Below are positions 6,029 to 6,271 of a stretch of DNA of 6,271 bases, piece after piece; position 1 is the stretch's first letter, and each line of letters starts with the position of its first letter. The DNA is from Sphingobacterium thalpophilum. GTDB taxonomy: Bacteria; Bacteroidota; Bacteroidia; Flavobacteriales; Flavobacteriaceae. The stretch lies in the NCBI GenBank assembly GCA_943328865.2, contig CALQBR020000094.1, positions 1-6,271 on the forward strand, given 5' to 3'. A program made the translations under genes and the position numbers. The notes under the pieces are model-generated. The model did no database searches. It had not been told where the DNA came from and saw only the letters and a program-made list of their open reading frames with translations.

Positions 6029-6271
6029 AAACAACAATCAACGACATAAAAATAATCGAGATTCCTAAAATTAAGGATACTCGCGGCAACCTTTCTGTTA
6101 TTGAAGGAACAACCATTCCTTTTGAAATGAAAAGGGTGTATTATCTTTATGATGTGCCAAGCGGATCAGAAAGAGGGGGGCATTCCCATATTGCGCAACA
6201 GGAATTATTAGTTGCTTTGAGTGGTAGTTTTGAAGTGGTTTTGAAGGATGGTTTAAATGAAAAAATAATTA
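6025..6271 (+). CDS. fdtA: dTDP-4-keto-6-deoxyglucose 3,4-ketoisomerase, FdtA/QdtA-like cupin (3' end cut off)
   Basis: The first 82 codons of an open frame that runs off the right edge; the family is usually about 130-150 residues. The ATG overlaps the preceding glycosyltransferase stop (ATGA). The product begins MKTTINDIKIIEIPKIKDTR and shows the WxcM/FdtA cupin features: DTRGNLSVIE (18-27), KRVYYLYDVP (36-45), RGGHSH (50-55) and ELLVALSGSFEVVLKDG (60-76). His53 and His55 align with the paired active-site histidines of characterised FdtA (HxH). Enzymes of this family convert dTDP-4-keto-6-deoxyglucose to the 3-keto isomer that FdtB/QdtB then aminates. Arg20 in D-x-R-G is the residue I recall at the stereochemistry-controlling site of FdtA, where QdtA has Tyr. 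This favours the galacto product (Fuc3N), but the second determinant lies beyond the window. Confidence 0.85.
   Translation, partial: MKTTINDIKIIEIPKIKDTRGNLSVIEGTTIPFEMKRVYYLYDVPSGSERGGHSHIAQQELLVALSGSFEVVLKDGLNEKII

Noticed and set aside
6175..6180. G6 run in the ketoisomerase codons for the RGGHSH motif, as a slippage site
   Set aside because: Six G bases are short for slippage, and they encode conserved active-site glycines, which explains the run.

Overview
The window looks like a chromosomal surface-polysaccharide (O-antigen or capsule) locus from a low-GC member of the Bacteroidota, most likely a Flavobacterium relative. Supporting signs are the strongly A/T-rich DNA, the lack of Shine-Dalgarno sites before the starts, promoter elements of the Bacteroidota type (TAnnTTTG), and the protein families themselves. 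No RNA gene, CRISPR array, transposase or insertion sequence was seen.

Layout. At 1..74 the minus strand carries the first 24 codons of what looks like a TrmH/SpoU-type RNA methyltransferase, a probable housekeeping gene that marks the left edge of the glycan locus. After a divergent A/T-rich gap (75..251), three plus-strand genes are packed without gaps: a FemAB/GNAT-like acyltransferase (252..1262), a PLP-dependent sugar aminotransferase of the DegT/DnrJ/EryC1/StrS family, FdtB-like (1259..2359), and a Wzx-type O-unit flippase (2360..3634). A convergent gap of 106 bp separates them from a minus-strand glycosyltransferase (3741..4898). A 41-bp divergent gap follows, holding a perfect palindrome whose two arms are both promoter-like. 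Then come a plus-strand GT4 glycosyltransferase (4940..6028) and the start of an FdtA-like cupin sugar 3,4-ketoisomerase (6025, cut off at the window end).

How the genes fit together. FdtA-type and FdtB-type enzymes act in sequence on dTDP-4-keto-6-deoxyglucose: 3,4-isomerisation, then transamination at C3, giving a dTDP-3-amino-3,6-dideoxyhexose (Fuc3N or Qui3N). The acyltransferase-like protein overlapping the aminotransferase is the natural candidate for decorating that amine. The two glycosyltransferases would extend a lipid-linked oligosaccharide, and Wzx would flip it across the inner membrane. RmlA/RmlB, a hexapeptide N-acetyltransferase (FdtC/QdtC) and a Wzy polymerase are not in the window.

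The points most worth a second look are the palindromic face-to-face promoter-like site at 4906..4922, the FemAB-like protein in the place where an FdtC would be expected, the A10 tract at the start of that gene, where a one-base length change truncates it, and the split of fdtA from fdtB by an inverted glycosyltransferase. Overall this is a recognisable type of locus, and I found no clear evidence of a wholly new system.
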